64,000 bases of DNA. Origin: Deltaproteobacteria bacterium. Lineage in GTDB: Bacteria > Myxococcota > Kuafuiibacteriia > Kuafuiibacteriales > Kuafuiibacteriaceae. The position numbers were made by a program, and so were the translations under genes. Positions 1-8,868 of this stretch are shown here, in pieces; position 1 is the stretch's first letter; each line of letters begins with the position of its first letter. The stretch lies in assembly GCA_016703535.1 (NCBI GenBank), contig JADJBV010000001.1:682001-746000 (forward strand), read 5' to 3'. A model generated the notes under the pieces. That model was given only the letters and a program-made list of their open reading frames with translations, had not been told where the DNA came from and ran no database searches.

Positions 1-691
1 CGTCGATGACCTTCTCTCGCTCCCGGACTCGGGGCGGCGGCGACACCGGGTAATAAAAGCCGAGGTCCACGTCGCGCCCGTTTTGATGGCTGCGGTGGGG
101 CCGCAGGTAACCACCCTCGGCGCCGCTGATCTGGTTGATGCGCAAGGGCAAGGCAGTGGGGTGGCGGGCCTTCACCGCCTGGGCCACTCGGATCAGGGCC
201 TGGGCGGTCTCTTCGGTGGCCCACGCGTTCCAGGGCACCACCAGCTGGTAGGCCCCGGTCGGATCTTCCGGCAACTTCACGCCGTTGATCAGCCGGCCCT
301 CGTGGGCGAAGCCGACCGAGATGCTGCCCAAGCTGGCGAGCTCATTTTTCCAGCGGCGGGCCAGGGCCTCTTCCGCAATATCTTGAGTATATCGAAGGCG
401 GTTGGGGTCCCCGTCGAAGGGCACCACCACCTCTTCTTCGGCGGCGTCGGCGATCTCGGCGTCGGCGGCCTCGTCGACGAAGGGCAAGGCGACGCTGGCG
501 GTTTCGCTGCAGGCCTCGGCCAGGGGGCCCGGGATCACCGAGGTGGTGGTGGTCTCCGTCTCGGCCAACGGCGAGGGGGCGGCGACCGCGACGGGGACCG
601 GGGCAGGGGAGGGCGCCGGGGCGGCCGACTCCAGGGTGCGGCAACCGAAGGTCACCAGCGCGAACAAGCAGTATGCCAAGCGGATGGTCAG
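1..691 (-). CDS. mepA: Penicillin-insensitive murein endopeptidase (peptidase M74, MepA-like), 3' end beyond window
   Basis: This is a periplasmic peptidoglycan endopeptidase candidate that would cleave cross-links in murein. The translation begins with a short hydrophobic stretch ending in LVTFGC, a plausible lipobox, followed by a Pro/Ala-rich linker. The catalytic region near the window edge contains RPHRSHQNGRDVDLGFYY, which matches the M74 zinc-site signature in which a His and an Asp bind the metal. The remaining zinc ligand would lie beyond position 1. The start is not an ATG: a CTG at 691 lies 7 nt after AAGGTG, and a TTG at 679 is the alternative. The family call is secure from the motif; the start is uncertain. 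Confidence 0.8.
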   Translation of the reverse strand, partial: MTIRLAYCLFALVTFGCRTLESAAPAPSPAPVPVAVAAPSPLAETETTTTSVIPGPLAEACSETASVALPFVDEAADAEIADAAEEEVVVPFDGDPNRLRYTQDIAEEALARRWKNELASLGSISVGFAHEGRLINGVKLPEDPTGAYQLVVPWNAWATEETAQALIRVAQAVKARHPTALPLRINQISGAEGGYLRPHRSHQNGRDVDLGFYYPVSPPPRVREREKVID

Positions 692-792
692 GGCGGCTCA
701 CCTTAGCTCAGGCCCGGGATGGTCGGCTAGGATTCGACATCGGTCCAAAGGTCGATCGCCCGCTGCGTTGCGTCACGACCGAACCCATGGTT

Positions 793-2283
793 TCAGGCGA
801 ACAACTCGTCGATCCGCCGAGGGCGTCTTACCTTGGACAAAAAGCCCCGCAGGCCAAACTCAACGGCCTGTCCGTTTTCGGTGACCCCGGCCATGTCCAA
901 GATCGAGTGGAGCAGCTGGTTCACGTTGAAGTTGGAGGTCGTGTAGAAGTTGCCGTTCGCGGGGGTGGCGCGCAGGTGGTATCCCCGGCGGGCGGCGCCC
1001 AAATTGCCCGCCAAAACGTAGCCCATCTTGCCGTGGAAGTGGCCGCCGCCGTCGCCGAAGTCGGTCGCCAAGATCAACAGGGAGTTGTCGAGGACGGTGG
1101 TCCCTTCACCCTCCGGGTACCGATCGAGCTCGGCCAACAGCGCTGCAAACTGCTCCACAAAAAAGCGATAACCAGCCAAGAGCCGAACATCGAAGGTGGT
1201 GGATCCGTCGTCACGGCCGGGGCGCAAGAAGGTGCTGGTGCCGGGCAGCGGATCGCCGTGGACCATGGCGTGCCAGTCGTAGCTGCCCCGGTGGGTGTCC
1301 AAGGTGTTGTCGAGGTCCGGGATGCCAAAACGCGGGTTCTGTTGGTTTCCGAACTCCAAGCGCCCGACCGGCGCCAGGTCACAAGCCATCGCTTGGGCCA
1401 AGATCCGGATCTGGGTGGGCGACGCCTGATCGAGGCGCGGCGACGCGGGCAGGCCCAAGTTGTCGGGGGTGGTGCAGGCCGCCGGAGGTGGAGGTTGCAG
1501 TTCGATCTGGCGGATCCGGGCGGCGTGTTCGTCCAAGCGCCGTCGATCGTCGGCGCCTAGGCCCCGAGAGAGATCGGCGAAGCTGGCCCGCACCGCGTCG
1601 AGCACACTTTTGTTGCGGGCCCGCAGCTCCCGCAAGGCCCGATCCGTGTCCGGATTCCCGGGGGTCACGCCCACGAAATACCGGGTGACCGCGGCGCTGG
1701 GGCTGCACTCGAGGCTGACCGGCGTGGCCCGGCCTTCGAAGAAGAAGCGGCTGTTGATCCGGCCCAACTGCCGATCACCGTCGACGCCCAAATCGATTGA
1801 AGCGAAGGGCTGAGTGGTCCGCAGGCTCCGGCCGATCCGCTGCTCGACCGACTCGGCGTTGGCCCCGCCGTCGGTGCTGACCGAACCCAAGATCTGATCG
1901 ACGTGGTTGTTGTTGGTCGTGGGGAAGGCGCCGGTGGTCAAGGTGCCGGTCAAGGCGGCTTCGGTCTTCCCGGGGTGCCCGAACTCGAAGGCGTTGCCCC
2001 CTTCGCCCAACATCTGGTTGTCCAGGTCGCTGACGAAGAGGCAACGGGAGCGGAAGGGCTCGAGGGCCGCGGTCACCGAGGGCAAGGTGAAGTTGGTGCC
2101 GGTGCCGATCGGCCGCCACTCACTCGCCGGGATGCCCATCTGGTAGGTCATCACGATCACCCGGCGAGGCCCTCCCGGGGTGCTCTGGGCAAAGGCGTTT
2201 TTGGGTGCCAGCTGCTCGAGCCAGGGCAAGGCCAGGCCCAAACCACCCAAGCCACGCAAAAAATAACGACGGGTCGAGCTCAC
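793..2283 (-). CDS. DUF1552 family Tat-exported protein
   Basis: This 496-aa protein starts with a twin-arginine signal (STRRYFLRGLGGLGLALPW), so it is probably exported folded. The rest matches the DUF1552 family, which is widespread in Planctomycetes and Myxococcota and has no proven activity. It carries the family's aromatic and His-rich segments, including GHFHGKMGYVLAG and DTHRGSYDWHAMVHG. The ATG overlaps the stop of the upstream DUF1592 gene by 4 nt, so the two are translationally coupled and probably act together. In other genomes this pair also occurs side by side. Function is unknown; the family assignment is firm. Confidence 0.85.
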   Translation of the reverse strand: MSSTRRYFLRGLGGLGLALPWLEQLAPKNAFAQSTPGGPRRVIVMTYQMGIPASEWRPIGTGTNFTLPSVTAALEPFRSRCLFVSDLDNQMLGEGGNAFEFGHPGKTEAALTGTLTTGAFPTTNNNHVDQILGSVSTDGGANAESVEQRIGRSLRTTQPFASIDLGVDGDRQLGRINSRFFFEGRATPVSLECSPSAAVTRYFVGVTPGNPDTDRALRELRARNKSVLDAVRASFADLSRGLGADDRRRLDEHAARIRQIELQPPPPAACTTPDNLGLPASPRLDQASPTQIRILAQAMACDLAPVGRLEFGNQQNPRFGIPDLDNTLDTHRGSYDWHAMVHGDPLPGTSTFLRPGRDDGSTTFDVRLLAGYRFFVEQFAALLAELDRYPEGEGTTVLDNSLLILATDFGDGGGHFHGKMGYVLAGNLGAARRGYHLRATPANGNFYTTSNFNVNQLLHSILDMAGVTENGQAVEFGLRGFLSKVRRPRRIDELFA

Positions 2284-3983
2284 GGGGCCTCCACGGGGCG
2301 GCGGTACAGGAAGGCGTCGGTTTGGATCAGGCCCAAAAGCAGGCTCTCCAGATCACCGTCGCTGGCCCGCACCACGTCGCGGAGGGTCGCGACGCTGCAG
2401 GTGTCTTCGGGGGTTTCGGTGCGGCCCAGGCCGGCCCGGAACCACTGGAGCGCATAACAACGTTCGACCTGGACGCTGTCGGCGAAGATCCCGGCCAGTT
2501 CGGTCGCGTTGGTGAAGGCGATCGGCCCGGTGCCGACGTCGACGGTGCCCGAGGCGTCGATGGTCGCGCCGTTTTCGGTGGCTCGGTAACGACCGGCGCC
2601 GTCGTAGTTTTCGAAGGAGAAGCCGATCGGGTTGATCTGTTGGTGGCAACCGGCGCAGTCGCTGCGGCTGCTGAGGGGCGCCAAACGTTCCCTCGCGGTC
2701 GGGGCCCCCGAGGTTCCGGCCAAGGGGGTGGCGATGTCCACGTTGGCCGGCAAGACCAGCTGGGGCGCACACAACACCGAGCTGCGGATGAAGTTGCCGC
2801 GGTGGATGGGGGAGCTGGAGTCGGTCTTGCCCAAGGCCGCTTGCACCGAAGCCAAGGTCAAGAGGCCGCGGCGGTTGGGGGCCTCGACCGCCGCCCAAGG
2901 GGTCGGAGGGGTGGGTGCGCCGTAGTAGTTGGCCAAGGTGGCGTCGACGGGGGTGCGACGGCTGCCCAACAAGGCCCCTAGGCTGCCATCCTCTTCCTCC
3001 AACACCATCCGCATGAAGGCCTCGGGTTCTTGGGCCAAGCTGCGGACCACCTCGGCCGTGTACTCCGGGAACACCAGCGGATCTTTGCCCCGGGCCGCCT
3101 CGTAGAGGTGGAGCCAGTCGGAGTGGAACTCGACCAAGGTGGTCAAATAACGTGGGCTCGCCATCAGCCGGCGGGCTTGGGCCTCGAGTTGGGCCGGGGT
3201 GCTGAGTCGACCGGCCGCCGCTTCGTCGAGCAGGGTGTCGTCGGGCCCCGAGCCGACCAAAAAGAAGGAGAGCCGGCTGGCGAGTTCGTAGGGATCGAGT
3301 TGGATGAGCCGCGGTTGTCCGGGCGCGGGGCCGAGGCCTCGCTCCACTCGGTAGAGCAGGGCCGGGGCCTGGGCGAAGAACTGGACCACGCTGGCCCAGG
3401 CGTTGATCGCACCCTGCTCGGCGCGGATCGCGTCATACACTCCGCGGGCGACGGTCACTTCGTTGCTGCTGAGCGGTCGGCGATAGGCCCGCCGTCCGAA
3501 GGTGCCGATGAACTGATCGATGCAGGCGTCGAGTTCAGCGTCGCCATAGTTGGCCGGAAGGGTGCACGGCCACACCGCCCGCAAGTAGACGTCGGGCGAG
3601 GCGATCAAGGTGGAGGCGATCCGCTCGGCGTTGTCTTCGATGGCGTTGCTCTGCGCGGTGTTGACGGTGTTGGCCTCGGCGTCATGCCGAAAGCCGCGGG
3701 TGATCACCGTGGGCGGAAAGAGGCTCCCGGTCAGGAGTGGCCCGGCCTGGGTCCCGAAGAGGTCCGAGATCACGTTGGCGTATTGTTCGGCTGAGAGCCG
3801 GCGGAGCGGCTGGTTGGGCACGTCCCGAGTCGCGCAAGGATCGATCGGCGGGGGTGGGGGCGGTGGGTTGTTGGGATCCACGGGGCCCGGGCCTGAACCG
3901 CCGACGAGCCCGGGGGGTTCAGAGATCCGACCTTGGCACCCCAGGATCAGGAGGAGGCCGAGGGCGAAGGGTCCACGCGCCAT
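2280..3983 (-). CDS. DUF1592-type (DUF1587/1592/1588/1585) lipoprotein with c-type haem motif
   Basis: The domain order is the usual one for this family. A DUF1587-like segment (RRLSAEQYANVISDLFG) comes near the start, then a DUF1592 region with Tyr/Leu-rich helices, then DUF1588 with CAGCHQQINPIGFSFENYDG, then a DUF1585-like C-terminus. The CxxCH inside DUF1588 suggests a haem site, although haem attachment has not been shown for this family. The N-terminus has a lipobox (LLLILGC). I chose the ATG at 3983 because it starts directly before the signal; a GTG at 4004 would add 7 residues. It is the first gene of a two-gene operon with the DUF1552 gene. Confidence 0.85.
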   Translation of the reverse strand: MARGPFALGLLLILGCQGRISEPPGLVGGSGPGPVDPNNPPPPPPPIDPCATRDVPNQPLRRLSAEQYANVISDLFGTQAGPLLTGSLFPPTVITRGFRHDAEANTVNTAQSNAIEDNAERIASTLIASPDVYLRAVWPCTLPANYGDAELDACIDQFIGTFGRRAYRRPLSSNEVTVARGVYDAIRAEQGAINAWASVVQFFAQAPALLYRVERGLGPAPGQPRLIQLDPYELASRLSFFLVGSGPDDTLLDEAAAGRLSTPAQLEAQARRLMASPRYLTTLVEFHSDWLHLYEAARGKDPLVFPEYTAEVVRSLAQEPEAFMRMVLEEEDGSLGALLGSRRTPVDATLANYYGAPTPPTPWAAVEAPNRRGLLTLASVQAALGKTDSSSPIHRGNFIRSSVLCAPQLVLPANVDIATPLAGTSGAPTARERLAPLSSRSDCAGCHQQINPIGFSFENYDGAGRYRATENGATIDASGTVDVGTGPIAFTNATELAGIFADSVQVERCYALQWFRAGLGRTETPEDTCSVATLRDVVRASDGDLESLLLGLIQTDAFLYRRPVEAP

Positions 3984-4170
3984 ACCGGAGGGGGATGCTG
4001 ACACGAGGCCCGGGGCGGTGGCTACCCGTTAATGTGGGCAAAAGAGCCCCATTTGCCGCAGGAATGCGCCTAAATCGCAGTGATTTCGCTTCTGTGACGG
4101 GGGCGTGACGGGAGTCGTCACGGACACCTCACTTTTTTGGCCCGGGCCCTCACGTACACCAACAGGTGCA

Positions 4171-4965
4171 ATGAGCCGCACCCCAAACCCACGGCGCTTC
4201 CTCTGGCTGCTCGGGCTGAGCGCGATCATCACCTCGATCGCGGCGCCGGCGGGGGCCGCCGATCCGGGCTACGACACCTTGGCGGAAGAGCTGGCGCGTC
4301 TGAGGGGCGAGATCGAAGCCCTGGATGCCCGCTTGGAGGATCAACAGGACACCCGCCGCTCTCAGCTGCGGGCTTTGGCCGCCCAAAAGAGCGCCCTCGA
4401 CCTGGAGCTGCAGCGGGAAGAGCTGCGCCACCAACAGCTGAGTGAACGTCTGGCCCGAGGCCAGGAGAAGAGCCAAGGCGGTAAGGCCAAAGAAGAGGCC
4501 TTGGCCAAGGCGGTGGCCAAGTCGGCGCGCCAACTCCTGCCCACCCTCGACGGGGTGTTGCCGTTCCAGCTCGACGAACGGCGGGCCGAGCTGGTCGCGA
4601 TCGCCGAAGGGTGTGAGGCCGGGACCTTGTTGGCCTCGGCCGGCCTGGATCGGCTTTGGGTCTGGGTCGACGAAGAGCTGAAGTTGGCCCGGGAGAACGC
4701 GGTCCACAAGCAGGTGATCAAGTTGGGCGACGAAGAGGTCTTGGCCGAGGTCGCGCGCTTGGGCCAAGTGGCCCTCTACTTCCGCACCCCGGACCACCGC
4801 TACGGCTTGTGGACCCAGGTCGACGGTCAAGGCCGTTGGCAGACCACCCAAAACGTGGAGGTCGACCAGAAGATCGATGCCTTGTTCGTGGCCCTCCAGG
4901 CCGGTCCGGCCAAGGGCTTCTTTACGCTGCCGGGTCAGGCCATCGCCGCTCAGGGAGGTCGCTGA
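4171..4965 (+). CDS. DUF3450 family periplasmic protein of a TonB system
   Basis: This 264-aa protein has a signal peptide (WLLGLSAIITSIAAPAGAA) followed by about 90 residues of heptad-like coiled coil rich in Glu, Leu and Gln, then a globular DUF3450 C-terminal half. DUF3450 proteins are known as the first gene of TonB2/Ttp-type energy transduction operons, and exactly that order follows here. It probably works in the periplasm with the ExbB fusion encoded 2 nt downstream. I used the ATG at 4171; reading frames further upstream would add residues before the signal. A weak AGGTG lies just before the ATG. Confidence 0.85.
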   Translation: MSRTPNPRRFLWLLGLSAIITSIAAPAGAADPGYDTLAEELARLRGEIEALDARLEDQQDTRRSQLRALAAQKSALDLELQREELRHQQLSERLARGQEKSQGGKAKEEALAKAVAKSARQLLPTLDGVLPFQLDERRAELVAIAEGCEAGTLLASAGLDRLWVWVDEELKLARENAVHKQVIKLGDEEVLAEVARLGQVALYFRTPDHRYGLWTQVDGQGRWQTTQNVEVDQKIDALFVALQAGPAKGFFTLPGQAIAAQGGR

Positions 4966-4967
4966 TC

Positions 4968-6392
4968 ATGAAGCTCCAGTGGATCGGGATCGTCGGGCTC
5001 CTGTTTGCCCAAGAAGGGCTGGCGGCCGAGCCGTCGACCCTCGAGAAGGCCTACTTCAAAGAGCTCTCGTTCTTGAAGGCTCAAAAGGCCGAGATGGAGA
5101 CCCGGGCCCAAGTGGGCGAACGGGAAGGGGAACGGCAACTCCTCCAGGCCAAGGCCGAGGTCGACGCCAAGAGCACCCGCCTGCTCGAGCTGCGCCGGCG
5201 TTCGGAGGCCCTGGAAGAGCAGCTGCGGGAGGCTTCACCGGCGGGGCGCGACAAGGCCGAGTTCGTTTGGGACACCGTCACCCGGGCCAACGAGTTGTTC
5301 GCCGAGGAGACGCCCCGAATCACCGCGCCCGCCAAAGATCCAGCGCCGAGCCCCGCGGTGTTGGCCGAGCTGCTCACCACCACCTTCGCCGAGGTCGAGA
5401 AGGAAGTGCGTCTTGGTCATCAGATCCGAACCGCACCCGGGACCTTCTTCGATGGTGAAGGTGGCAAACACGAAGGTCAGCTGGTCCACGTCGGTCGAGT
5501 GGCGGCCTTTGGCGTCGCGGGTCCGGTGGCGGGGGCCTTGGCCCCGGCGGGTGAAGGCCAGCTGAAGTTGGTCCCGATCGCCGCCGACGAAACCGCCCGG
5601 GCTTTGGCCGGCGGCCAAACACCCCAACTTTTTGCGGTCTTTTTGGCCGACGCCTTCGACACCTTGGTGCTCGACGGCAAAGACACCGAGCTGAGCAAGG
5701 AGATTCAGGCCGCCCAGGCCGGAGCCAATATGAAGAACAACGGAATCGTCGAGACCTTGATGGGGCTCCCGATCTTTCACGCCGAATGGGTCCTTTATCT
5801 GTTGATCATCATGTCCTTCGTTTCGGTGGGCGTGATGATCGAACGGGCGCTGTTCTTTCGGCGCCACCGGGTCGACATCGACACCGTCCGCAGCCAACTC
5901 AAAACCCACCTGGTGCGGGGTGATTTCCAGGGTGCCGCCGACTTGCTCTCGGGCTACGACAGCCTGGAGACCAACGTGGTGTTGTGTGGCCTGCGGGAGC
6001 ACGAAACTGGGCCGGACAGCGTCGAGGACCTGATCCGCGGCGCCGAGGCCAAGGAGAAGCTGCGCTACAACAAGTGGCTCAGCTTCTTGGCCACCGTCGG
6101 CAGCAACTCTCCCTTCATCGGCTTGTTCGGCACGGTGCTCGGCATCATCCGGGCCTTCGCCGACTTGGGCGCGGACATGGGCGGGGCCGGCGGCAGCGTC
6201 ATGGCCGGCATCTCCGAGGCCTTGATCGCCACCGCGGTCGGCCTCTTGGTCGCCATCCCGGCGGTCATCGCCTACAACGCCTTCTCCGGCCGGGTGAAGA
6301 CGGTGATCGCCAACTCGGAGTTGTTGTCTCGCACCTTGTTGTCGGCGCTCAAGGCCCACGAAACTGCCGCGCCGCGGCTGGGGGTGAACTGA
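4968..6392 (+). CDS. TonB-system ExbB/TolQ protein with N-terminal periplasmic coiled-coil domain (TtpC-like)
   Basis: This 474-aa fusion has a signal peptide (LQWIGIVGLLFAQEGLAA), a periplasmic coiled coil and globular region of about 230 residues, and from about residue 255 a standard MotA/TolQ/ExbB proton channel. The channel part begins with MKNNGIVETLMGLPIF, has three membrane segments and the conserved SPFIGLFGTVLGIIRAF loop. The family uses the proton gradient with ExbD to drive TonB. The N-terminal extension is typical of TonB2-type operons and may contact DUF3450. GGAGG stands before the ATG, and the stop overlaps the exbD start (TGATG). Confidence 0.9.
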   Translation: MKLQWIGIVGLLFAQEGLAAEPSTLEKAYFKELSFLKAQKAEMETRAQVGEREGERQLLQAKAEVDAKSTRLLELRRRSEALEEQLREASPAGRDKAEFVWDTVTRANELFAEETPRITAPAKDPAPSPAVLAELLTTTFAEVEKEVRLGHQIRTAPGTFFDGEGGKHEGQLVHVGRVAAFGVAGPVAGALAPAGEGQLKLVPIAADETARALAGGQTPQLFAVFLADAFDTLVLDGKDTELSKEIQAAQAGANMKNNGIVETLMGLPIFHAEWVLYLLIIMSFVSVGVMIERALFFRRHRVDIDTVRSQLKTHLVRGDFQGAADLLSGYDSLETNVVLCGLREHETGPDSVEDLIRGAEAKEKLRYNKWLSFLATVGSNSPFIGLFGTVLGIIRAFADLGADMGGAGGSVMAGISEALIATAVGLLVAIPAVIAYNAFSGRVKTVIANSELLSRTLLSALKAHETAAPRLGVN

Positions 6393-6805
6393 TGGCCGCC
6401 GCGACCAGCGACAACGACGACGCCATCTCGGCGATCAACGTCACCCCCTTCGTGGACATCGTTTTGGTGTTGTTGATCATCTTGATGGTCACCTCGACCG
6501 CCATCGCCAAGGCCGCTTTGCAAGTTGACTTGCCAAAGGCGGCCAGCGGCGGGGAGCAGGTGGCCTCCACGGTCAACGTCTTGATCAAGAAGGACGGCCA
6601 GCTCGTGCTCGATGGGGCCGGCGTTTCCGAAGCCCAGCTGGCCACCAAGGTGAAGCGGGCCTCCCGGGGCGCCCCCAAGCTGCAGGCGGTGATCGCCGCC
6701 GACAAAGGGGTGCCCTACGGCCGGATCGTCGAGGTGATCGACGTGGTGAAGAGCAACGGGGTCAAGAGCTTCGCGCTCAACGTCGAGCGCAAGAAGGCGA
6801 GGTGA
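6392..6805 (+). CDS. exbD: ExbD/TolR biopolymer transport protein
   Basis: The 137-aa product has a short cytoplasmic start, one membrane helix (FVDIVLVLLIILMVTSTAI) preceded by the conserved INVTPFVDIVLVLLI motif with its essential Asp, and a periplasmic ExbD domain ending in VKSNGVKSFALNV. It pairs with the ExbB-type channel to convert proton flow into TonB motion. It overlaps exbB by one base and precedes tonB by 3 nt. A GCAAG-N4-CTTGC palindrome lies in the coding sequence at 6530-6543. Confidence 0.93.
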   Translation: MAAATSDNDDAISAINVTPFVDIVLVLLIILMVTSTAIAKAALQVDLPKAASGGEQVASTVNVLIKKDGQLVLDGAGVSEAQLATKVKRASRGAPKLQAVIAADKGVPYGRIVEVIDVVKSNGVKSFALNVERKKAR

Positions 6806-6808
6806 ACC

Positions 6809-7684
6809 GTGGTGCAAGTTCTCTTGCGCAGCGCTGAACCCCCACCTCGCCAGGTGGCCCCGTCCACCGTAGAGCGGCACCAACGGCGGCGCACCGCCGC
6901 TCGCCGAGTCCGGGTTCCGATCGACGGCCAGGTGCGAGATCCGCTGGAGCGCCCGGTCGCCCCGGCGGGCAAACGTCTGGGCAAAGGGGCCTTGGCCCTG
7001 ATCGCCGGCGGCGTCTTTCACTTTTTGGTGTTGGGCGGTTTTTTGGCGGCCCACTCCTTGGCCCAGCTGTTCGAGGAAGAGGCCCCGGCCCCGGCCGAGG
7101 AGACCGAAGTTGCGGTGCTGGAAGAGGAACCCGCCGAAACCGATCCCGAACCCCCGGCCGAACCAGAGGAGTTGTTGCCCCCCGATCCGCTGGCCACCCC
7201 GGCGATCGCCGACGCGCCCAGCGAAGCGCCGTCGCCGCCGATCGGGATCAGCGCCGACTCCACCATCGAAGGTGGCAGCGGGCCCGCCTTTCGGACCGGC
7301 GTCAGCTTGAACGGTGCGATGTCGACCAGCGGCTTGGCCCAAGAGATCTTGGGGAGGGAAGGGCGCGCCAAAGAGCAGGCCTCCGAGATGATCATGACCG
7401 GTGACACCGTAGACACCCCGGCCAAGCCCTTGGCCTCCAACCGCGCCCCGACCGCCCCGGGCAAGGCGCGGCAAAACGGGATCGCCGGCTACGTGGTGGT
7501 GCAGCTGTTGGTCGGCAAAGACGGTTCGGTCCTCGAGTCGAAGATCGTCCGCTCCGAGCCCGCCGGGTTCTTCGATGACAAGGTGATGGAGGTGGTGCCG
7601 TCCTGGCGCTTTACGCCCGCCACCTATCACGGCCAACCGGTGGTCATGCGGGTCGACCAAAAGATCCGCTTCGACATGCAATGA
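6809..7684 (+). CDS. tonB: TonB family energy transducer
   Basis: The 291-aa protein has an unusually long cytoplasmic N-terminus of about 60 residues rich in Arg, then one membrane anchor (GALALIAGGVFHFLVLGGFL). A Pro/Glu-rich periplasmic spacer follows, then a TonB C-terminal domain (QNGIAGYVVVQLLVGKDG through SWRFTPATYHGQPV). It would span the periplasm and transmit energy from ExbBD to outer-membrane receptors. It starts with GTG (a second GTG follows directly). Its stop overlaps the next start (ATGA). A GCAAG-N4-CTTGC palindrome sits at codons 2-7. Confidence 0.92.
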   Translation: MVQVLLRSAEPPPRQVAPSTVERHQRRRTAARRVRVPIDGQVRDPLERPVAPAGKRLGKGALALIAGGVFHFLVLGGFLAAHSLAQLFEEEAPAPAEETEVAVLEEEPAETDPEPPAEPEELLPPDPLATPAIADAPSEAPSPPIGISADSTIEGGSGPAFRTGVSLNGAMSTSGLAQEILGREGRAKEQASEMIMTGDTVDTPAKPLASNRAPTAPGKARQNGIAGYVVVQLLVGKDGSVLESKIVRSEPAGFFDDKVMEVVPSWRFTPATYHGQPVVMRVDQKIRFDMQ

Positions 7685-8829
7685 AGCGCCTGATCTCCAT
7701 CTTGGCGTTGGGCGCGTTGTTGATCGCCCCTGAGGCCACCGCCAAAAAGAAGGCGAAAGAGGACCCCTTGGCCTTGGCCCGGGTTCTTTTGCTCGACGGT
7801 CTGCCCAGCCGGGCCCTGGCGGTTTTGGCCCAGGTCGACGAAGCCGCCGATCCGGAGCTGGACGCCAAAGAACTTTATCGCCTGCGGGGCCTGGCCGAAC
7901 ACGAGGTCGGCCTGTTTCGGCCGGCGATCCAGAGCTTGGGCAAGGCCATCGAGTTGGGAGAAAGTTCGGCCGCCACCTGGTACGCGATGACCAACGCCCA
8001 CTTCGGGGCCGAAGACTGGGACGGCGTCATCACCACCTTGGCCCGAGCCCCCAAGGAGATCTACGCCACGCCCGGCGCTCACCGCCTCAAGGCCTACGCC
8101 TATTATCACCTGGGCCAACGCCATCACGCCTTCGAAGCGGTGGATCTGGGCTTCGCCCGCTTCCCCGCCGAGTTGGCCCTGGAGCGGTTGCGGGTGTTGT
8201 TGTTCCTCGAGCTGGGCCTCTCTCAGGACGGCTTGGTGGCGGCGGCGGCGCTGCTCCAACGCCCGGGCATCGGGCCGGAGGACTTCTTGACCCTGGCGGC
8301 GGCTTTGTCCTCGGGTCGGGAGCGCCGGCAAGCGGCCTTGATCCTGGAAGGGGCGCTGTTGCGTTATCCCAACGATCGGTCGGTGCGGGAGCAGTTGGCC
8401 CGGGTCTACTACGAAGATGATCGGCCTTTGTTGGCGGCCCAAGTGATGCATCCCTTGTCCTTCGACGACGAAGGGGCGGCTTTGTTGACCGCCGAACTTT
8501 ACGCCCGGGCCAAAAAGACCGACGAGGCCTTGCGGGTGAACGGCCGGGTCAACGATCAGAAGAAGAAGTTCAAGCAGCGGCTGGCGATCTTGATCGAAGC
8601 CGAACGTTTTCACGAAGCCGCGGGCCTGCACGGCAAGGTGGCTCGCCTCGGGCTCCTCGACGACGAAAAGCAGCTCTACGCTTTGGCCTACGCCCACTAC
8701 GTCAGCGGCGACGCCGAACGCACCGAGGCCTTGTTGGGCCAGGTCTCCGACCCGGAGTTGTTCACCAAGGCGGTGGCCCTGCGGACGGCCCTCGACGCCT
8801 GTAAGAGCGACGTTTGGAAGTGCGACTGA
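7681..8829 (+). CDS. TPR-repeat periplasmic protein of the TonB operon
   Basis: This 382-aa protein starts with a signal peptide (MKRLISILALGALLIAPEAT) and consists mostly of alternating helices with TPR-like spacing (for example ATWYAMTNAHFGAEDWDGVI). A TPR protein is the usual last gene of DUF3450-ExbB-ExbD-TonB operons and probably serves as a periplasmic scaffold or regulator. The ATG overlaps the tonB stop by 4 nt. No enzymatic motif is visible. Only the C-terminal segment has Cys residues (ALDACKSDVWKC). Confidence 0.85.
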   Translation: MKRLISILALGALLIAPEATAKKKAKEDPLALARVLLLDGLPSRALAVLAQVDEAADPELDAKELYRLRGLAEHEVGLFRPAIQSLGKAIELGESSAATWYAMTNAHFGAEDWDGVITTLARAPKEIYATPGAHRLKAYAYYHLGQRHHAFEAVDLGFARFPAELALERLRVLLFLELGLSQDGLVAAAALLQRPGIGPEDFLTLAAALSSGRERRQAALILEGALLRYPNDRSVREQLARVYYEDDRPLLAAQVMHPLSFDDEGAALLTAELYARAKKTDEALRVNGRVNDQKKKFKQRLAILIEAERFHEAAGLHGKVARLGLLDDEKQLYALAYAHYVSGDAERTEALLGQVSDPELFTKAVALRTALDACKSDVWKCD

Positions 8830-8868
8830 GCTTGCGGTCGGCCGGACTTTCGGTCACCAACTAGGGAC

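Noticed and set aside
4005..4170. Possible operators in the divergent DUF1592/DUF3450 intergenic region (GGCAAA...TTTGCC; GTGAC...GTCAC)
   Set aside because: The arms are short (5-6 bp) and occur at uncertain positions relative to either promoter; support is too weak for an annotation.
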